Shown: positions 1 through 9,410, numbered from the stretch's first letter. The stretch is 64,000 bases of DNA from an uncultured Lachnospiraceae bacterium (GCA_944383265.1 CALWOX010000009.1:1-64000), one strand, 5' to 3'. Made by a program: numbers and translations. Notes: a model not told the origin generated them from the sequence alone.

Positions 1-570
1 GTGAGAGCAAAGGCCAAGGCGGCTGCCGGATCTGATGCAAGAATGTCAGGCTGCGAGCTTCCCGTAGTTATAAACTCAGGCTCAGGAAACCAGGGAATCA
101 CCGCATCGGTGCCTGTAATAGAGTATGCAAAGGAGCTCGGAAGCAGCGAGGAGGAGCTGTACAGAGCACTGGTTCTGTCAAATCTTCTCGGACTTCATCA
201 GAAGGCGGGTATAGGAAGGCTTTCGGCATACTGCGGAGCGGTAAGCGCCGGATGTGCTGCGGGAGCAGGAATAGCGTTCCTCATGCATGAGAGCGACGAG
301 GTTATAGAGGACACAGTAATCAACTGCCTTGCCACAACCTCCGGAATCATCTGCGACGGAGCAAAGCCCTCATGTGCGTCAAAGATAGCAGAGTCTATAG
401 ACTGTGCATTCCTTGCCCTTGCCATGGCTAAGGAAAATCAGAAGTTCAAAGGCGGAGACGGAATAGTAAAGGACGGAGTTGAGAACACCATAGTAAGTGT
501 TGCGAGACTCGGAAGAGACGGAATGAGGGAGACCGATAAGGAGATCCTCAACATCATGCTTGACAAATAA
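1..570 (+). CDS. cyuA: L-cysteine desulfidase family protein (UPF0597/CyuA type), 3' part only
   Basis: This is the C-terminal 189 residues of a protein that starts upstream of the window; the GTG at base 1 is simply where the window cuts it. The family (serine dehydratase alpha-like, PF03313 fold) includes CyuA/YhaM of enterobacteria and the archaeal L-cysteine desulfidase, which use an oxygen-sensitive [4Fe-4S] cluster to break cysteine into pyruvate, ammonia and sulfide. Visible marks are the glycine-rich GSGNQG loop (residues 27-32) and cysteines at 78, 118 and 125, whose 40 and 7 residue spacing is that expected for the cluster ligands. Full members are about 430 residues. It is cytoplasmic. 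A terminator at 737-776 separates it from the next gene, so it ends its own transcript. The exact substrate (cysteine versus a related thiol amino acid) cannot be told from this part. Confidence 0.85.
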   Translation: MRAKAKAAAGSDARMSGCELPVVINSGSGNQGITASVPVIEYAKELGSSEEELYRALVLSNLLGLHQKAGIGRLSAYCGAVSAGCAAGAGIAFLMHESDEVIEDTVINCLATTSGIICDGAKPSCASKIAESIDCAFLALAMAKENQKFKGGDGIVKDGVENTIVSVARLGRDGMRETDKEILNIMLDK

Positions 571-736
571 ATTTGGAAGCATATTAAGATAATTGAAATT
601 TTAAATATGTCAGATTCTGTATAAATATCATAAAAACAAGTTATATTTAACAGGCAAAAATGTACAAGAAGGCCTTTTATCTGTCTGATATCTTTAAAAT
701 TTTTGGCAAGGGATATAAAATAATTGATATAGACAT

Positions 737-776
737 AAAACGCTGAACGGTACTTTTGTGATTCAGCGTTTTTGTT
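737..776 (+). terminator. Intrinsic terminator after the cysteine desulfidase gene
   Basis: An 11-base stem AAAACGCTGAA / TTCAGCGTTTT encloses a 14-base loop and is followed by a T-rich run. It lies just before the amidohydrolase ribosome binding site, so that gene either has its own promoter in 571-736 (none convincing seen) or depends on readthrough. The 571-736 stretch holds no open frame of note. Confidence 0.75.
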
Positions 777-791
777 TTAAGGGGGAAGACA

Positions 792-1982
792 ATGAATGAT
801 TTTTTAAAGAGAACATTAGAGCTTAAGGATGAAATGATCGCTGTAAGAAGGGAACTCCACAGACACCCGGAGCTTGGCTTTGATCTCGAATTTACAAAGC
901 CTTTCGTAAAGAAAAAGCTTGAGGATATGGGCTACAGCGTAAAGGAATCGGGAAAGGCGGGCCTTACCTGTATGGCCGGGGATCCCGCTAAGGGAAAGGT
1001 CATACTTGTGAGAGCGGACATGGATGCTCTTCCCTTAAATGAGGAAAGCGGACTTCCCTTTGCTTCCGAAAATCCGGGACAGGGACACTGCTGCGGACAT
1101 GACATGCATACAACTATGCTCCTTGCGGCGGCAAAAGTATTAAAGGAGAGGGAGGATGAGCTTTGCGGAGCTGTAAAGTTCATGTTCCAGCCCGCAGAGG
1201 AGACAGGCGCAGGTGCAAGAGATATGATAGCCTCAGGTATACTTGCAGACCCTAAGCCCGACGCTGTAATGGCTATGCATGTAAATGCGAAATCTCCCGC
1301 CTTCAGACTTAATTACGGAAAAGGCTGTACCTTTGCCTCAAACAACAGCATCGACATTCATATCAAGGGCAAGGGATGCCATGGCGCAAGGCCTCATGAA
1401 GGCATAGACCCCTTAAAGGTGGCTGTACACACATACATTGCACTGCAGAGCTACATCTCAAGCGAGGTAAACCCCATGGAGACAGTCATTATGTCAATAA
1501 CCTCCATAGAGGGAGGAGGGGGCTACAACTCCATCCCCGGAGAGGCACATATGAAGGGAACCCTCAGAGCTTACAAGGAGGAGCTGAGACTTAAGGCCAT
1601 AGACAGGATAAAGGATATATGCGAGAGTTGCGGAAAACTCTTCGGAGCCGAGGTGACAGTAGAGTTTTCGGAGGGATTAAAGCCTGTATTCTGCAGCCCC
1701 TCATTCACAGACGAAATATTGGGCTATGCGGCCGAGGTAATAGGAAAAGAGAATATTTCGGATGAGCCCGAGGTAAAGATGGGCTCGGAGGACTTTGCGG
1801 AAGTTACCAATGAGTATCCTGACACCTCAGCATATCTCTTTATAGGCGCGGGACCGGACAAGGATACAGCTTACGAGGTAGGACAGCATAATTCCAAGGT
1901 CGTATTCAATGAGGATATACTTCCCTACGGTGCGGCTGTAAGCGCAAATTGTGCATTCGAGTATTTAAAGAATAATAAGTAA
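792..1982 (+). CDS. M20-family amidohydrolase (N-acyl-amino acid or hippurate hydrolase type)
   Basis: A 396-residue cytoplasmic metallohydrolase of peptidase family M20D, which removes acyl groups from N-acylated amino acids or opens related amides. The N-terminal HRHPELGF signature is at 23-30. Metal and catalytic residues are recognisable: C101-G-H103 and H106 in the CCGHDMH motif, E136/E137 in QPAEE, H163 in MHVN, and a late histidine near the C-terminus (GQHNSKVVFNED). Length is normal. The ATG at 792 follows a strong GGGGGA site (781-786). The next gene is a broken YfcC-type carrier; such carriers often accompany M20 enzymes, which suggests the pair once imported and cleaved the same amide. 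Substrate is not assignable from sequence. Confidence 0.9.
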   Translation: MNDFLKRTLELKDEMIAVRRELHRHPELGFDLEFTKPFVKKKLEDMGYSVKESGKAGLTCMAGDPAKGKVILVRADMDALPLNEESGLPFASENPGQGHCCGHDMHTTMLLAAAKVLKEREDELCGAVKFMFQPAEETGAGARDMIASGILADPKPDAVMAMHVNAKSPAFRLNYGKGCTFASNNSIDIHIKGKGCHGARPHEGIDPLKVAVHTYIALQSYISSEVNPMETVIMSITSIEGGGGYNSIPGEAHMKGTLRAYKEELRLKAIDRIKDICESCGKLFGAEVTVEFSEGLKPVFCSPSFTDEILGYAAEVIGKENISDEPEVKMGSEDFAEVTNEYPDTSAYLFIGAGPDKDTAYEVGQHNSKVVFNEDILPYGAAVSANCAFEYLKNNK

Positions 1983-2017
1983 CTTATTAATAAAAGGAAA
2001 TGCTCTAAAGACATTGA

Positions 2018-2089
2018 GAAAGGCTTTCGTATAAGGGATGAGCAAGCACCACAGAGATATTAAGCTTATTCTTTAGCGAAAGCCTTTTT
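2018..2089 (+). terminator. Terminator hairpin after the amidohydrolase
   Basis: GAAAGGCTTTCG (2018-2029) pairs with CGAAAGCCTTTT (2077-2088), followed directly by T residues. The loop of about 47 bases is long. The hairpin abuts the first codon of the truncated carrier, which is therefore cut off from upstream transcription. Confidence 0.65.
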
Positions 2090-3187
2090 ATGTGTCATGA
2101 GAAATATATTTTAAGAAAGGGTGGAGATATTTGGGCTATCCCCTTTATAGTATTCCTTTTCTCAATAGTCCCTACACTTATGGGAACCCTTGAGGCTTAC
2201 CTTGCCTTCGTTCCCCTTGGTATCATGGTTGCAAGGTCCATGGGCCTTGACGCGCTTGTGGGTATCGCCATTACCGTATGTGCGGGAGGCGAGGGACTTG
2301 CATCAGGAATAACAAACACCTCAATAGCCATAGCTCAGGGACTTGTGGGACTGCCCGCATTCTCGGGAATGTGGATAAGGATCGCGGCCTATATTTGCTT
2401 TAACATTTCGGTTTCCTTCTGGACAATGAAGTATGCGCTGATGATAAAGAAGGATCCCGAAAAGAGCTGGTGCAGAGATATTGAGCTTAAGGCAAAGCTT
2501 GCCGATAAGGAGGACGACCTTCCCATAGGAGGAGAATTCACAATAAAGCACGGTCTTATACTTCTCACTGTAATATGCGGACTTGCGTTTATCATCTATA
2601 CAGCGCTTTCAGGGGGAGACTATCAGAACGGTATTCCCGCTACCTTCCTCATGATGCTTGTTGTAGTGGGAATAATCATGCGTTATTCTCCTAACGAGCT
2701 CATGGCAAAGTTCGGAAAGGGAGCGCAGGGCGTTGTCAGCGGAGTTCTTGTAGTCGGATTTGCAAAGGCCATCGCTATCGTACTTGACAACTCGGGAACC
2801 ATAGATACAATAATTTATGCGGCCTGCCGTATGCTTGACGGAGCTTCAGGAGTACTTACGGCAGAGATAATGTATCTCATAGCCCACATAGGAAACTTCT
2901 TCATAATTTCCGACAGCGGACTTGCTACAGTCCTTGTACCCATCCTCTCTCCTATAGGACAGGTGGCAGGAATCACACAGCAGTCCGTAGCTCATGCGGC
3001 TATCCTCGGAGGAGCCCTCGGAAACATGCTTATGCCTACCTCACCCCTTACATCGGGAGCTATAGCTATAGCGGAGATAGACTACAGAGTGTACTTTAAG
3101 TTTGCGGTAAGGATATTCCTTACAAACTCAGTGGTATCTGCAATACTTGTGGCGATATTTACACTTGTAAATGTGGGACCGTTCTAA
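2090..3187 (+). pseudogene. 5'-truncated YfcC/DcuC-family carrier
   Basis: The 365-residue open frame matches the YfcC branch of the C4-dicarboxylate anaerobic carrier superfamily (PF03606), but only from the middle of the family onward. From W15 it corresponds to E. coli YfcC at roughly residue 150; the first three or four membrane segments are missing. The first 14 residues have no plausible ribosome site and the frame opens at the tail of a terminator, so a deletion probably joined the terminator to the inside of the gene. The rest is intact with no internal stop: repeated hydrophobic segments, the SDSGLATVLVPILSPIG motif and a normal C-terminus. It is probably non-functional, or at best a recently inactivated gene; use of a later in-frame start cannot be excluded. 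Confidence 0.75.
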
Positions 3188-3228
3188 AGCTCGGGTGAGT
3201 ATTTAAGAATTAATAAAGAAATGACATA

Positions 3229-3277
3229 AAACCCCTCAGGTGGAGATTGGGATGATCTGCCGGAGGGGTTTTCTTTC
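3229..3277 (+). terminator. Terminator after the truncated carrier
   Basis: AAACCCCTC pairs with GAGGGGTTT across a loop of about 23 bases, followed by TTCTTTCC. It separates the carrier remnant from the two-component genes. Confidence 0.7.
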
Positions 3278-3334
3278 CTCTTACTTTTACCTTAAAAAAC
3301 TCCTGCCCATAGTGCTTTTAAAGAAACTAAAGGA

Positions 3335-3340
3335 TATAAT
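3335..3340 (+). promoter_or_regulatory. Likely -10 element of the two-component operon
   Basis: TATAAT at 3335-3340 lies 59 bases before the response regulator start. No good -35 hexamer sits 16-18 bases upstream, so a weak or activator-dependent promoter is possible. Confidence 0.4.
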
Positions 3341-3399
3341 AAATACATTCACGAAATTTGTTGAAAATCAGCTCTGTTGCAAAATGGCGAGGATCGGAT

Positions 3400-4125
3400 A
3401 TGAAAAGGGATATACATGATTACAGGATACTTATAGTTGACGACAATGAGGAGCTCAGAAATATGGTGACAGGCTTCCTTAAAAAGGAGGGCTACAGCGA
3501 GATATATAATGCGGCGGACTGCAGGGAGGCAAAGGCTGTCCTTTACAGCTCAAAGCCTGAGTTTATAATACTTGACATAAATCTGCCTGACGGAGACGGC
3601 TTTACCCTTATGAAGGAAATAAAGGAGGACAAGAGCCTTTCCGATATTCCCGTGCTCTTTCTCTCCGCAAGGGACAAGGACGCGGACAGGCTTTTCGGAT
3701 TGGGCCTGGGAGCGGATGACTATATGGTAAAGCCCTTCCTTATGAAGGAGCTTTCCTTAAGGCTTTCGGGAATATTAAAGAGGACCTACGGAAACTCGGG
3801 AAATGATAAAGGGGATGAGGAGCTTCGTATATTAAAGCTCGGTTCTCATACAGTGGACTTTGAGGCGGGAACTGTCACCTCGGACAAGGGAACAGAGACC
3901 CTTACCGTAAAGGAGCTGGGGATACTTAAAAAGCTTGCCGAAAACAGGGGAAAGATAGTTACCTTCGATAATCTGTGCATGGCTGTATGGGGAGACAATT
4001 ATTATACATATGAAAATACTGTGATGGTGCATATGAGAAGGCTCAGGGAGAAGGTGGAGGACGAGCCTTCAAAGCCTAAGTATATCGTGACAAAAAGAGG
4101 AATAGGCTACAAGATGAATGCATAG
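3400..4125 (+). CDS. OmpR/PhoB-type response regulator
   Basis: A 241-residue DNA-binding response regulator. The receiver domain (about 9-125) has the acidic pair D14-D15, phospho-acceptor D59 (IILDINLPDGDG), the SARD segment and the MVKPF lysine. The C-terminal winged helix (about 145-240) has the usual LTVKELGIL, HMRRLREK and TKRGIGYKM motifs. The frame is open from a TTG at 3358, but the ATG at 3400 is preferred because it begins right before the receiver fold; its site (GAGGAT) is weak. It pairs with the kinase at 4204 and is followed by an efflux pump, so it probably controls that pump in response to an envelope stress or antimicrobial peptide; that role is inferred from position. Confidence 0.92.
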   Translation: MKRDIHDYRILIVDDNEELRNMVTGFLKKEGYSEIYNAADCREAKAVLYSSKPEFIILDINLPDGDGFTLMKEIKEDKSLSDIPVLFLSARDKDADRLFGLGLGADDYMVKPFLMKELSLRLSGILKRTYGNSGNDKGDEELRILKLGSHTVDFEAGTVTSDKGTETLTVKELGILKKLAENRGKIVTFDNLCMAVWGDNYYTYENTVMVHMRRLREKVEDEPSKPKYIVTKRGIGYKMNA

Positions 4126-4134
4126 AAACCCCGA

Positions 4135-4203
4135 AATCTGAAACGAGAGAACACAAGAATCTGAAATGAGGGAACACAAGAATCTGAAACGAAGGAACAT
4201 AAA
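4135..4203 (+). repeat. Three tandem copies of a 23-base unit
   Basis: Copies at 4135-4157, 4158-4180 and 4181-4203 begin AATCTGAAA(C/T)GA and carry a purine-rich core (GAGAGAAC, GAGGGAAC, GAAGGAAC). The last core serves as the ribosome binding site of the kinase gene. The unit fills almost the whole gap between the regulator and kinase genes. Confidence 0.9.
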
Positions 4204-5340
4204 ATGACAGAGGATGTTAAAGAACACAAGAAAAAACCGAAAAAGCGGGACGGGATATTTAGGGTATACAAGCTGTTTCTCACCTATGTTGCCATAGCTG
4301 TCGTAATACAGACGGCGATACAGCTTTTGCTCATATCCGGCATTCAGTATAAGGATGAATTTTGGCAAAATATTATTTATAATATCGTAAACATAGGAGT
4401 GCTGTTGGCTTTGGTTGCGGCCTTCGGGTACATGTATTATAAGAAGAGCAAGGCGGTGACCGAGGCAATAGATATGCTGGCGGAGGGAAGAGAGGTAAAT
4501 ATTCCCGAGAAGGGAGTCACCTCAGATCTTGCCGAAAGCATAAATCTGACGTCCGACATACTGAAAAGACAAAGAGAGATAATAGAAAGGCGTGACAACG
4601 CAAGATCCGAGTGGATAAGAGGTGTATCTCACGACATAAGGACGCCGCTTTCAATAGTCATGGGCTATGCGGAGGTGCTTGCTGACGACGATCAGCTGAG
4701 TGAAGGAAACAGGAAATACGCAGAGACCATAAAAGAGCAGAGTATAAAGATAAGGGACCTTGTGGAGGACCTGAATCTTGCCATGAAGCTTGAGTACAAT
4801 AAGCAGCCCTTAAGGCTTTCGGATTTTTCTCCTGCGGCGCTTTTGAGAGAGTCCGTAGGCGGAATAATGGATACATATGAAAACTCCGACAGATTCGATG
4901 TGGAACTTATCATACTCCCGGAGTTTGAGAAGCTTAAGCTCACTGCCGACAGGCTGCTCATAAAGCGCGTGCTTGACAATATATTGGGTAATGCCTTAAG
5001 GCATAATGCTGCAGGCTGCAGCGTGCTGTGCTTTGCCTACAAGTCGGCAGATATGGCAATAGTTGAGATAACGGATGACGGAAAGGGAATACCCGAGGAT
5101 ATTGCCTCAGCAATAAACTCCTTCCAAAGCGAACTGGGGAGAGGTTTTAAAACGGGGAGAGAATCTGATACCGAAGCAGAGGCCGGAGCCATCGGGGAGC
5201 TTTATGAAAACGAGGATGAGGAGAGGCTTGCCGGAAAGCATATCATGGGCTTAAGGATAGCAAAGCAGATAATGCTTGCCCATGGCGGAAACCTCATAAT
5301 AAAGCCTGACAGGCATACGGTGCAGCTTATACTTGTATAA
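4204..5340 (+). CDS. Membrane sensor histidine kinase
   Basis: A 378-residue kinase with two N-terminal membrane segments (about 22-46 and 55-79) separated by only about 10 residues outside the cell, so signals are probably sensed within the membrane or through a partner. A HAMP-like linker follows, then the HisKA domain with phospho-acceptor H143 (GVSHDIRTP), and an HATPase_c domain with N box (DNILGNALRHN), G1 box (DDGKGIPED) and G2 region (HIMGLRIAK). It phosphorylates the regulator encoded just upstream. A short-loop kinase next to a MacB-type pump resembles peptide-antibiotic sensing modules of Gram-positive bacteria; the stimulus itself is not shown. The start follows GAAGGA in the third 23-base repeat. 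Confidence 0.92.
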   Translation: MTEDVKEHKKKPKKRDGIFRVYKLFLTYVAIAVVIQTAIQLLLISGIQYKDEFWQNIIYNIVNIGVLLALVAAFGYMYYKKSKAVTEAIDMLAEGREVNIPEKGVTSDLAESINLTSDILKRQREIIERRDNARSEWIRGVSHDIRTPLSIVMGYAEVLADDDQLSEGNRKYAETIKEQSIKIRDLVEDLNLAMKLEYNKQPLRLSDFSPAALLRESVGGIMDTYENSDRFDVELIILPEFEKLKLTADRLLIKRVLDNILGNALRHNAAGCSVLCFAYKSADMAIVEITDDGKGIPEDIASAINSFQSELGRGFKTGRESDTEAEAGAIGELYENEDEERLAGKHIMGLRIAKQIMLAHGGNLIIKPDRHTVQLILV

Positions 5341-5445
5341 AGGTCAGGCCATTTAATTCCGGATATAAAAAATTCGGAAGTTTTAAGATAATAGAGTATA
5401 TTTAAGTATTATATTTCAGCATATATTTCAGACAGGAGCCAAAAC

Positions 5446-6876
5446 ATGAAATTGGGGTTAAAGGTCAAGGACAGAGAAAATAAGGAAGAAAAGAACAATA
5501 CCGAGGAGGAGATAGATAAAAAAATAGCAGAGCTTCTTTCGGGTGGAGATGAGAAAAACAGTGAGAATACAAGTGAAAACAGATTTAAATTTATTAAAAG
5601 ACCTAAAAAAATAAGAAAAATCATTATAATAGCTATTATAATCGTAATATTTTTTATAATTTCCAAGGCAATGTTCGGAGGAAAGGCCGCAGTCATGCCT
5701 GCCGTATCAAAGCTTTCCAAGGGAGAGATAGTTTCATCCCTTACCATAACAGGGCCCATAGAGGGAACAGACAGCGTGGACGTGACCTCCAATCTTCATG
5801 CCAAGGTGACGGAGCTTAATGTTAAGGAAGGCGACAGTGTTATCGAGGGAGAAACTGTGCTTGCAAGGCTTGACACTTCCGATATAGAGGAGGAGATAGA
5901 AAACGCCGAGGGAAACCTTGACCTTTTGAAGGCTCAGCGTGAAGAGAAGATAAAGGACGAGCAGGCTCAGTATGAAAAGGCTCTTCAGGATCTCAACAGC
6001 GCCAACGAGGATTTTTCACGTAAGCAGGCTCTGCATCAGACAGGGGATATTTCTCAGGTGGATTATGAGACCTCGCTGAATGCATTAAACGATGCAAGGA
6101 GAGCGGTTGAGGCATTTAACGTAAAGGACGGAAGGGTAGCTGCCGATGAGAGCACGGATATCGAGATAGCAAACTCCGAGAGAAATCTTCAGCAGGTAAA
6201 GGACAAACTTCAGGACGCGGTGATAAAGGCACCTATATCAGGAACTGTTACAAGAGTGTACACAAAGGTCGGACAATTTGCCGACAAGACTGACGACAGC
6301 AACAATCCGATGATAGTCGTTGAAAATCTTGACGAGCTTCAGATGAAGGTGAAGATCAGCGAGTACAGCATAGGCAGCTTAAAGCTCGGGCAGCCTGTGG
6401 AGATAAGCGCGGATATTTTGGGGGACGAGACAGTCAGCGGAGAAATTGTAAATATCTCTCCCACAGGTGAGGAGAAGGGAGGCGGCTCCACAGAGAGAGT
6501 CATCCCCACAACTATAAGCATAAAGGACAATTCAAAGCTCATAGCAGGAATAACCGCAAAGGCGGAGATAGTTCTTGACAAGGCGGAGGACACATTTTCC
6601 GTGCCTATATCTGCAATTTCGGACGACGGAAACGGAACTGTTATGATGCAGTTTGTAGTAACCGACGTGAGCACAAGGACTGAAGGTGAAGGCATAAGCT
6701 CTGTATCAGGCACAGTAAAGTCAGTGCCCGTGGAGACAGGAATAGAGGGAGATATAAATATAGAGATAAAGGACATACTTTCTGATGAGGATAAGTCTCT
6801 CCTGAAGGAGGGAGCACTCTACCTTACCACCTATGATCCCGCATATGAAGGCGTTTCCGGAACATTCAGCTATTAA
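5446..6876 (+). CDS. Efflux periplasmic-adaptor-like subunit (MacA/HlyD type)
   Basis: A 476-residue membrane-anchored adaptor. The first about 60 residues are cytoplasmic and charged, followed by a single membrane segment (about 62-85). Then come the first half of a biotinyl-lipoyl-like domain (TSNLHAKVTELNVKEGD), a helical hairpin of about 80 residues (125-215, rich in E, K and Q), the second lipoyl half (VIKAPISGTVTRV) and a beta-barrel domain. In Gram-positive bacteria such proteins couple MacB-type transporters to export across the wall. It is first of a three-gene set with the ATPase (6930) and permease (7693). The start follows CAGGAGCCAAAAC. The cytoplasmic N-tail is longer than usual. 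Confidence 0.88.
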   Translation: MKLGLKVKDRENKEEKNNTEEEIDKKIAELLSGGDEKNSENTSENRFKFIKRPKKIRKIIIIAIIIVIFFIISKAMFGGKAAVMPAVSKLSKGEIVSSLTITGPIEGTDSVDVTSNLHAKVTELNVKEGDSVIEGETVLARLDTSDIEEEIENAEGNLDLLKAQREEKIKDEQAQYEKALQDLNSANEDFSRKQALHQTGDISQVDYETSLNALNDARRAVEAFNVKDGRVAADESTDIEIANSERNLQQVKDKLQDAVIKAPISGTVTRVYTKVGQFADKTDDSNNPMIVVENLDELQMKVKISEYSIGSLKLGQPVEISADILGDETVSGEIVNISPTGEEKGGGSTERVIPTTISIKDNSKLIAGITAKAEIVLDKAEDTFSVPISAISDDGNGTVMMQFVVTDVSTRTEGEGISSVSGTVKSVPVETGIEGDINIEIKDILSDEDKSLLKEGALYLTTYDPAYEGVSGTFSY

Positions 6877-6929
6877 TTCGGAAAAATAATAAATGACAAG
6901 AATGTTAAATCGAATATTAAGGACGACTT

Positions 6930-7667
6930 ATGGCAGAAGATATAATCAGACTTGAAAATCTTGTAAAGATATATGATACAGGGGCGCTGAGGGTCCTTGG
7001 CCTTGACAAGATAAATCTCAGCATAAAAAAGGGGGAGTTCGTCTCCATAATGGGACACTCCGGCTCCGGAAAATCGACGCTTATGAATATACTGGGTTGT
7101 CTTGACAGGCCCACTCTCGGGAAATATTATCTGGACGGGATAGGTGTTGACGAGATGGAGAGCAATGAGCTCTCAAGAGTGAGGAATCAAAAGATAGGCT
7201 TTGTGTTTCAGTCCTTCAACCTTATAAGCAGGATGTCTATAGAAAAGAATGTGGAGATCCCCATGATATATGCAAGGATGAAGCCCTCTGAAAGAAGAAA
7301 AAGAGCCATAGAGCTTCTCACGAAGGTGGGCCTTAAGGAGAGACTTTGGCATCAGCCTAACGAGCTTTCAGGCGGTCAGAGACAGAGGGTTGCCATAGCA
7401 AGGGCTCTCGCAAACGATCCTCCACTGATACTTGCGGATGAACCCACCGGAAATCTTGACTCAAGGGCTTCGATAGAGATCATGGAGCTTTTTGCGGGAC
7501 TTCACAGGGAAGGAGCTACAGTAGTCGTAGTCACACATGAGGAGAATATCGCCGCATACACCCACAGGATAATAACCTTCAGCGACGGAAGGATAATCTC
7601 CGACAGGATAAACGAAAATCCCACTCCCGTATCCGAGGATTCGGACCTTTCGGAGAGGATATCATAG
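6930..7667 (+). CDS. MacB/LolD-type ABC transporter ATPase
   Basis: A 245-residue ATPase with Walker A GHSGSGKST (about 42-50), Q-loop FVFQSFNL, signature [15 protein letters not shown], Walker B LILADEPTGNLD and the H-loop VVTHE. The family powers mechanotransmission transporters that do not move substrate through the membrane directly but drive extrusion of peptides, macrolides or lipids. It pairs with the permease 25 bases downstream and the adaptor 53 bases upstream. Confidence 0.95.
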   Translation: MAEDIIRLENLVKIYDTGALRVLGLDKINLSIKKGEFVSIMGHSGSGKSTLMNILGCLDRPTLGKYYLDGIGVDEMESNELSRVRNQKIGFVFQSFNLISRMSIEKNVEIPMIYARMKPSERRKRAIELLTKVGLKERLWHQPNELSGGQRQRVAIARALANDPPLILADEPTGNLDSRASIEIMELFAGLHREGATVVVVTHEENIAAYTHRIITFSDGRIISDRINENPTPVSEDSDLSERIS

Positions 7668-7692
7668 ATAAGGTTGAAAGGAGCCTTAAAAG

Positions 7693-8913
7693 ATGCTCTT
7701 GGAAAATATGAAAATGGCGTTTGCCGCTCTCAGGGCGAACAAGATGAGATCATTTCTCACAATGCTGGGAATCATAATAGGAATAGGCTCGGTTATAGCA
7801 ATAGTATCCATAGGAGATACCATGCGAAAGATGTTTACCGATCTTTATAAGGATGTGGGTATAACACAGGCAATAGTGCAGCCCGGATACTGGCTTGAGG
7901 ATGTCAGGCAGAGCGATTATTTTACCATGGACGATATAGAAAAGCTCAAGGAGGTATTCGGAGAAAATATAGAGTACATTGACAGCCAGCCCTACGTTTC
8001 GGGGGATGTCACCATAGGAAGGAGAAAGAAAAACTTTAATTTAAACGGAGTTGATTATAATTATATAGATGTACAGCCTGTAAATATAGTATACGGAAGA
8101 TACTTGAATGAGGGAGACATAAAGGGAAGAAAGCAGAATGCGGTAATGGAGATAGAAGCCGCAAAGGAAATGTTCGGAACGGAGGATGCCATCGGAAAGA
8201 CCTTCAGAATGACAGTATACGGAAATGTCCTTGAATTTAATATAGTGGGAGTATACGAAAAGGAGATGTCGCCCTTCCAAAAGCTTATGATGGGCGCAGG
8301 AAACGGAACAGGTGAGGCGTTTATCCCCTGGACCATACTCACATGGCCGAACGACTATTTTTACAGTCTCAGGTATTTTGCCGATACCGAGCTTTCAGAT
8401 GCGGAGCTCAAACGGGTAAATGATGAGATTGTCTCCTACATAGCAAGGAGCAAGGGAAGGACAGCGGACGATTTCTATTTCACTACGGCCGCAAATGAGA
8501 TGGGAGCAGTGGACTCTGTGCTTGGTGGAGTCTCTGCGGCTGTCGGAGGCATAGCCGCCATATCCCTTCTTGTGGGAGGAATAGGAATAATGAATATCAT
8601 GCTTGTGTCTGTGACAGAAAGAACAAGGGAGATAGGAACCAGAAAGGCTCTCGGAGCCACTACAACAGATATAATGATACAGTTTTTGACGGAGTCGGCA
8701 GTGCTCTCTGCTGTGGGAGGCCTGATAGGAGTCCTTCTTGCAGTAGGGATCGTGAGCCTCGGGGGCCTGATATTTTCTCTGCCCGTGGTGGTAAAGCCGG
8801 GAGTTGTGCTTATGGCTGTGGGATTTTCCGCCATGGTAGGAATATTTTTCGGAATGTACCCCGCAAAGAAGGCGGCGGCAAACGATCCTATCATAGCTTT
8901 GAGATATGAATAG
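7693..8913 (+). CDS. MacB/FtsX-type ABC transporter permease
   Basis: A 406-residue permease with the classic plan: one N-terminal membrane helix (about 18-42, starting [17 protein letters not shown]), a large extracellular MacB_PCD domain (about 45-275), then three helices in the FtsX domain (about 283-400) including the [12 protein letters not shown] coupling motif. It ends with a normal MacB-type tail ([10 protein letters not shown]). The start follows AAAGGAG (7679-7685). It is the last gene of the pump operon; a bidirectional terminator follows at 8983-9015. The cargo is unknown. Confidence 0.95.
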   Translation: MLLENMKMAFAALRANKMRSFLTMLGIIIGIGSVIAIVSIGDTMRKMFTDLYKDVGITQAIVQPGYWLEDVRQSDYFTMDDIEKLKEVFGENIEYIDSQPYVSGDVTIGRRKKNFNLNGVDYNYIDVQPVNIVYGRYLNEGDIKGRKQNAVMEIEAAKEMFGTEDAIGKTFRMTVYGNVLEFNIVGVYEKEMSPFQKLMMGAGNGTGEAFIPWTILTWPNDYFYSLRYFADTELSDAELKRVNDEIVSYIARSKGRTADDFYFTTAANEMGAVDSVLGGVSAAVGGIAAISLLVGGIGIMNIMLVSVTERTREIGTRKALGATTTDIMIQFLTESAVLSAVGGLIGVLLAVGIVSLGGLIFSLPVVVKPGVVLMAVGFSAMVGIFFGMYPAKKAAANDPIIALRYE

Positions 8914-8982
8914 AATATCAGAGAGGAAACGTAGGACAGGGCAAGCAAGTAATAATAAAGAGACAGATAAAGCTATTAAAGA

Positions 8983-9015
8983 AAAAGAGCTTTGCACATA
9001 TCGCAAAGCTCTTTT
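8983..9015. terminator. Bidirectional terminator between the pump operon and csp
   Basis: A perfect 13-base stem AAAAGAGCTTTGC / GCAAAGCTCTTTT with a 7-base loop, giving T runs on both strands. It serves the pump operon on the plus strand and csp on the minus strand. Confidence 0.9.
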
Positions 9016-9120
9016 AATCACTCTTTAGTTCCGGTAACACAAATTCAAATATCTAAAAATATATTCAATTAAGAACAGATCTATATATAAATAAAAAAGG
9101 TAGCCGGGATTATGGACTGA

Positions 9121-9318
9121 TTATAATTTGGTTACGTTTGTAGCTTGAGGTCCCTTAGCTCCGTCAACTACGTCAAACTCAACCTCCTGGCCCTCGTCGA
9201 GAGACTTGAAGCCTTCCATGTTAAGTCCGGAGTAGTGAACGAATACGTCCTTTCCGTTTTCATCAGAGATGAAACCGTAACCCTTCTGGTTGTTGAACCA
9301 CTTAACTTTACCTTTCAT
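9121..9318 (-). CDS. csp: Cold-shock domain protein (CspA family)
   Basis: A 65-residue single-stranded nucleic acid binding protein, the full length usual for bacterial Csp. Both RNA-binding motifs are present: KGYGFIS (RNP1) and VFVHYS (RNP2). It melts RNA structure as a chaperone during cold and in normal growth. The start is the ATG at 9318, six bases after a consensus GGAGGT; a longer open frame upstream is not used. Its promoter (9369-9397) gives a leader of about 45 bases, much shorter than the leader of E. coli cspA, so the long thermosensor of that gene is absent. Confidence 0.97.
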   Translation of the reverse strand: MKGKVKWFNNQKGYGFISDENGKDVFVHYSGLNMEGFKSLDEGQEVEFDVVDGAKGPQATNVTKL

Positions 9319-9368
9319 ATATACCTCCGAAAATAAATAAGAGTAGTCGCCTTTAAGCAACTAAGGCT

Positions 9369-9397
9369 ACAATAGCATGCTTTATCTGCATTGTCAA
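9369..9397 (-). promoter_or_regulatory. Promoter of csp
   Basis: Reading the minus strand, TTGACA (9397-9392), 17-base spacer, TATTGT (9374-9369). Transcription should start near 9362. Confidence 0.75.
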
Positions 9398-9410
9398 ATG
9401 ATTTTAAAAC

